Below, piece after piece: positions 59,436 through 64,000 of a stretch of DNA of 64,000 bases. Position numbers and translations under genes: made by a program. Origin of the DNA: Stichopus chloronotus (taxonomy: Eukaryota; Echinodermata; Holothuroidea; Aspidochirotida; Stichopodidae); assembly GCA_021234535.1 (NCBI GenBank), contig CM037841.1, positions 14,776,825 to 14,840,824 of the forward strand. The letters are read 5' to 3'. Positions within the stretch are counted from its first letter, which is position 1. Each line of letters begins with the position of its first letter. The notes under the pieces were generated by a model. That model did not search any database. It saw only the letters and a list, made by a program, of their open reading frames with translations, and was not told where the DNA came from.

Positions 59436-61593
59436 CTATCAACAGAAGTGGGAAAGAAATATTCAGACATAACAAACATGAGAGTTTTCCAACCTGTGCT
59501 TGTCACTGAATGATGCGGTTCAAGAACGTTTCCAATTTGTGAACACAGTCACACACGGCAATTTGTCATGGTCATACTTTATCTATACGGGTTTGTGGTA
59601 GGAACATATGTGCACACTTTGAGACTGACATGTAAGTGCACTCACTGAGTCTGAACAGGAATGTAGACTGGGGTGCAGGGGTAAAAGCAGCAAGATCATA
59701 AAGTTAAAGTCATTACTTAAAACATAAGAATTTGTGGGAGTATATCTAATTTAAAACTATAGCATCACACGCCATTTTCTTGTACAGTATGTAAGGAAAA
59801 CTTTTCCGGTTCAAGTTGAAAGGAAGCACCCCATGCCCTTAAGCCCCTCCCCTAGGACAGCAATTAGTCATCACTTCCATCATATCTGAATTTGCACCCC
59901 CCCCCCCCTCCAAACATGAGGTTCAGACCAACCTGCACCTCTGTAAAATATACATGGGTATCCAAGGAAGAATGTGACAATCTGACCTTAAACATACGAA
60001 AATGGTTGCTGGAGCAAGACAACAAACTGTAGAAACAAGGGGGATCAAGAACAAGAGTCACAAACAGAGAAAGCAAATCAATTGAAACCAGAAAGAGTTG
60101 CGTAAACAACACAGCTTGAAAACTGTCATATATAAAATTTGACTTTGGCTTCCACTTTTGTCTTACCAGGTGTCATTGTAAAAACTGCCCTGAAACCATA
60201 TATACTGGTAAATATATTGTATCTTTCCTAAAAGTTCAGTCAGCTCACCTATCCATATTTTAGTTATTCTGTATGTGTTGGCTTGTCTTTGTTTAATTTC
60301 TTCCGGATTCTGTTATTGCCCAAATCCAGTTTTGTAAGGAACCCTTAGGTGGAGTCACAAGTCAAGTCGAATGTGCTTGCTTTGGCAAAATTAAGTCATT
60401 TTCTGTATTGCGCAAGTCAAATCAGGCATTTTAGCAAGTCAAGTCCAATATTTGCTCTAGTCAACTCGAGTCAGTCTCATCTCAAGTCACCATACACCCA
60501 TGATGTGACAGCATTCAGATCCTTATGATTTCATGTAAGTTTACTTCTGATAAGTCTTGACACAAACGAAGCCATTGTGACATACATCTTACCTATGTTT
60601 CTTGCACTCTTCCACATTAGACATTATCATATGTCCTTGACAGAAGTGGCAAAAAAAAAATGATCTGCCAATGGCAAATTCAGTCAGAAAATTCTCCAGT
60701 AGACAGAAAAGACCTTTAAATTTGGAATTTTTCTTATGTTGATGTCCCACACATAATGAGCATGTGTTTCTGCCTTTCTTTAGTTTTGCTCATGGAATGT
60801 TGTTTGGTCAAAGCTCATCAATGGTTCCATGCAGCTCAGTTAAGTGTTGATGATCTTTAATCAAACAAGTGCCATGTTTAAAGCTAGGGGGAGGCATACA
60901 ACTCATGGTTAAAGCATGGCCCATAAGTATCACCTGGATAAACTGGGCTTTACTTCCACATAAAGCAGAATTTTCTTTTATTTTTTGGCGATAACTGAAT
61001 AATCACTACCACGCTGAGAAAAAAATAATGGCTGTCATAATTGGTATTTTGGTACTGAGAGGAGATGGGTAACCTGATATGCAATAGTTTGCATATTTTA
61101 AGATCATAAATTGGACTATACTGGGATATCATAAATTGCAACTCACTGCTATCTCAGATTTTTAGACTATCGTCGTTCTGATAACCTTTTTGGGGGCTTT
61201 ATCATCGCCCCTCCCGCCTGACACACACACACAGAAACCTGGTCCCATAACCCAATGAATGATCAGTTCTGCACAAGCAAGTGCATGTACCATATCTCAA
61301 TAAATTGTTCAAACTGGACTTGCTTGATCGGTTGCAGTTAATGACCAATCAGCGTTGTCCCTGTCGGCGGACCTCTGGTTGAACCACCGGATGAACCACC
61401 GAATATTTCTCTAGTGGACCACTGTAGTCGCAGACAACGTGGTCGACCAAATTTTACTAGGCTTATCAGGGAAAAGCTCTTCGACTACTATTTGGTCCAA
61501 TCATTTTATCCAGGATTCAAATATGTAAATATAAACGTAGTCTCACTGTCTTCATCGTGTGCATGAAGTCGCCCCAGTAATTTACAAAGCAGA
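59436..61593. other. Probable intron of the CENPV-like gene
   Basis: Upstream (on the - strand) of the terminal exon. Contains a C12 run at about 59887, the AAGTCAAGTC-rich repeat and a unit related to the 25.4-26.4 kb array (61070-61190). The - strand stretch 60665-60595 (CHFCQGHMIM... ending at a GTAAGA donor) was considered as an exon but does not match the GFA domain. Confidence 0.45.
60350..60495. repeat. Degenerate AAGTCAAGTC-rich repeat
   Basis: CAAGTCAAGTCGAATG, GCAAGTCAAATCA, AGCAAGTCAAGTCC, CAACTCGAGTCAGTC and CTCAAGTCACC follow within 145 bp. The same motif family, GATTCGAGTCAAGTCA, recurs at 63115-63215. Confidence 0.65.
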
Positions 61594-61855
61594 AGGCTTA
61601 TAAAGGCTCTATTGTATCACCCTAAGCTATATTTTTATCTCCCGGAAAGCAAAATTCTCTGGTTCTAAGTTACAGTACTCTTAGATTGACAGCAAATTCG
61701 AAAGATGCAGAGCAGCTGGTATTGCTCACACAGGGATCCATTGTTTTGATTACACATGTGGAGGAATTTAAGACAGGCTGAGGGAGGGACTAGAGGTTGG
61801 TGGTTGGGAGAATTGAAACTGTCTGGGGTGATGAGTTTTTGTCTTTAAGTATACA
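61594..61855 (-). repeat. About 260-bp dispersed repeat, copy B
   Basis: Inverse copy of 16441-16705, 45 kb away. Landmarks on the + strand are GGCTCTATTGTATCACCCTA, CACATGTGGAGGAATTTAAG and GGGGTGATGAGTTTTTGTCT. Confidence 0.85.
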
Positions 61856-63514
61856 CTCACCAAAGGTCATGTTTAATAGTTTCGACTACTGTTTGGTTCA
61901 AAAGGTCACGTCCGAAGGTCATGGTTAAAACTTATTCTCTAACGGTCTAGCCAATCAAACAGGAGTATGTACTCCATATTTAATCGAAGCCCATAGCTTC
62001 GATTCTTGGATTTACTCAGCTTGTAGTGTGAATTTTTTTCTGATTTTCATCTGCGTTGGTGGCCATGGATAGTTGCGTTATACGTTGCTGAACACAAGTA
62101 TATTGGCAGATTCAACGTGAAGGTGAACAGTGACGCAGACATTTCGATTGTTTTAGTAAGTGCTAATCGCCATTTTAGCCTGCTTGCAAGACCCTTTGAA
62201 TTTTATCATAGTGTGTAAAACCGTACCCTTTCGAAATATTACCGCCTTTCACTCAGGGAAAATAGGGGGTTTGATTGATTGCTTCAAGTCGTTTCCACCT
62301 ACCCAGTAGCACTTTGTTCATTGTAGCTTCGAACTGGTACTGACAGTGCAATATGCAGCTAACGCGTTATCTACCCGGTAGTTGCATACGGTACTGTAGT
62401 GATAACCACCATACTACGACCAACGTACGACATATGAGTGCAATCATTGTGTTCCTTCTGTTCACTTCGCTACTTGAAGAAGTATCCTCAGTTTATTGCC
62501 AGAATCCGTTGCTGGCGGAGTATATTAGTCCTAGCATTACTCCCGCTTCGGTTTAACAGAGTATGCAGGCATTACTTGGCATGTGTGAATTTTCATTCAC
62601 TGTGGTGGTGTTCCTTGTGCGTTCTCGGAGCTATACTGTACATACTGTACTTGGCTCTTAGTGCGTGCCGTTATACCACCATCTAGGCCAGGCTCGTTTG
62701 CGTTACAGTTTGTCAATCTCATATTAGATGTACATATCTCGTAGTCTAAACCGTACGTGTTACTGTGCGGATCTGGTATCATGGGTGCAACGTATGTGTT
62801 CACAGTCCCAATGGGCTTCGATGTACTTGCCTGCAAGTTCAGTTTTTCTAGTTTGAGAAAGGTACAAGTAGCCTATAACAAGTGCAGGCTTGCCACATAG
62901 CTGGATTGTTTTTTGCATGGTTACGGGTAAAAATTGTACACAATATTGTAATATAATTTAGTCAGCGATTGGCATTACGTGAGCGGGTTTCGAATACATA
63001 GGAGTGAACTTGATAAGAAAAATCTGATCTTGCTTGCTGGCTTACATGCAACGAGTTTTCAGAGACCATTCCAGTGTGTTGCTTTGACTCTAAACTGCTT
63101 CTATGGCTGTTCAGATTCGAGTCTGAGTCACGTCATTTTCAGTGGTGATTCGAGTCAAGTAATTTTGGACTACCGATTCGAGTCAAGTCATCACAAAATG
63201 TGTGACTTGACTTATTACACACTTTGAATTTCTTTCTTACCTCGATCGTCATAAGCTACAATTCCAATTATTGTCACTGCGCGTCTAGACCATTAACAAA
63301 CAAATTCTCAACTGATTTGAGTCTGACAAAGTTTATTGGAAGACGAGGAAAGTGTAAGAAAGAGAAATCAGCTGCTTATCTTATAAAAATTGAAGTGTTT
63401 GCTATAACTTATCAAACAACTGTAAAATGTCAATGGCCGACAATATCATTTGTCCATTACATTTATATCCTCTATGATTTGTTTTTTTACTATTGACAAG
63501 CTGTTGCTTTCAAG
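61856..63514. other. No supported gene
   Basis: Short frames only; the GAGTCAAGTC repeat at 63115-63215 is the one recognised element. Confidence 0.5.
63115..63215. repeat. Degenerate GAGTCAAGTC-rich repeat
   Basis: GATTCGAGTCTGAGTCACGTC, GATTCGAGTCAAGTAATTTT, GATTCGAGTCAAGTCATCAC and GTGACTTGACTTATTAC. Related to 60350-60495. Confidence 0.6.
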
Positions 63515-63700
63515 AGTGGATTACATGTCATCTTAACTTCAACTGCTAATATCTCGGGAACTACAAATGGGAACTGAATGGAAGTTTCAGTATATTGTCA
63601 GATGTACTTTCTCTTCAACATATAGAAGCTACATTTGTTACTGGATCATCCTTTCAAAGGAGAAGAAAACCCTGGAAATATATTTCTCAAAATGAAGCAG
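63515..63700 (+). repeat. About 190-bp dispersed repeat, copy C
   Basis: Shares AATATCTCGGGAACTACAAA, GGGAACTGAATGGAAGTTTC, CTTCAACATATAGAAGC and GGATCATCCTTTCAAAGG with the copies at the left edge. Confidence 0.7.
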
Positions 63701-64000
63701 AAGTGTCTGACAAACATATTCCTAAAGTTTCATTAAGAGACGTTGTTTCCTATCCAAGTTACACATTTTTGAAATTCAGACAAGGATGCTGCCATTTTTG
63801 CCCAAGTTGAATATATACTAACTTGAGTAAGTCGAACGATGATATCACATAACAACTGATGGCATGAATTTTTATGTATTTCTTTGTTTTTTATGGGTTT
63901 TTTTACCTATAATTTCTGTAAATACGCACACACTTGTACACATTTTGTGCTAAATTACTGAGGTGTGTAATGCAATAGTCAAATCATTAATGCTCTGAAT

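Noticed and set aside
60595..60760. Possible upstream exon of the CENPV-like gene
   Set aside because: A GTAAGA donor is present on the - strand and CHFC looks zinc-finger-like, but the peptide does not match the GFA N-terminal region and no clean acceptor was found.

Overview
This is an AT-rich animal (metazoan) nuclear sequence. Genes are split by introns with GT...AG boundaries, coding density is very low, and most of the window is transposon-derived or tandemly repeated DNA. The repeat types (AGGTCAAAGGTCA-rich tandem units, foldback elements with tandemly repeated arms, hAT-like MITEs, tRNA-derived SINE, Ty3/gypsy and non-LTR reverse transcriptase remnants) would fit an echinoderm or a related marine deuterostome. 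That placement is an inference from repeat style, not a firm identification.

Only three host-gene segments can be supported. (1) A complete THAP zinc-finger domain is encoded in two exons on the + strand (39642-39763 and 40522-40674/40681). (2) A CDK2AP1/CDK2AP2 (DOC-1 family, NuRD-associated) homologue is encoded in three + strand exons (51201-51402, 53520-53639, 54217-54284). (3) The last exon of a CENPV-like GFA-domain gene lies on the - strand (59193-59435), converging on the CDK2AP gene. A strong acceptor/donor pair at 48000-48063 gives a 64-base exon that is open only in the frame linking the THAP exons to the CDK2AP exons. If all six exons are joined the frame stays open for 243 codons, so a THAP-CDK2AP fusion protein is possible; the weak donor after the THAP exon (GTCATA) is the main doubt.

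Layout. 0-12 kb: dispersed repeats, one non-LTR RT fragment (about 1.5-2.0 kb) and a hAT-like MITE (9747-10150). 12-20 kb: a hAT-like MITE with perfect 8-bp target duplications (12310-12645), one member of an inverted dispersed pair (16441-16705), and a 5'-truncated non-LTR retrotransposon on the - strand (17684-19770). 20-29 kb: degenerate tandem arrays of about 390, 193 and 170 bp. 29-31.8 kb: a palindromic MITE built of 21-bp units with a second MITE nested in it, then a tRNA-derived SINE. 33-37.6 kb: a candidate 4.7-kb TIR element containing a tandem array that is interrupted by a TTAA-flanked MITE. 37.8-39 kb: a tandem array carrying perfect DR1 nuclear-receptor motifs. 39.6-54.3 kb: the THAP and CDK2AP exons. 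The interval between THAP exon 2 and the 48-kb exon is occupied almost exactly by a 6.9-kb foldback structure whose arms are about 140-bp tandem repeats and whose centre holds a broken gypsy pol fragment. 54-59 kb: 3' flank with 57-bp and 31-bp tandem arrays. 59-64 kb: the CENPV-like exon, further dispersed repeats and nothing else recognisable.

No long open reading frame in the window is an intact host gene: the longest continuous frame (206 codons, 18206-18826 -) is reverse transcriptase. Nothing here behaves as an operon, CRISPR array or other prokaryotic system.
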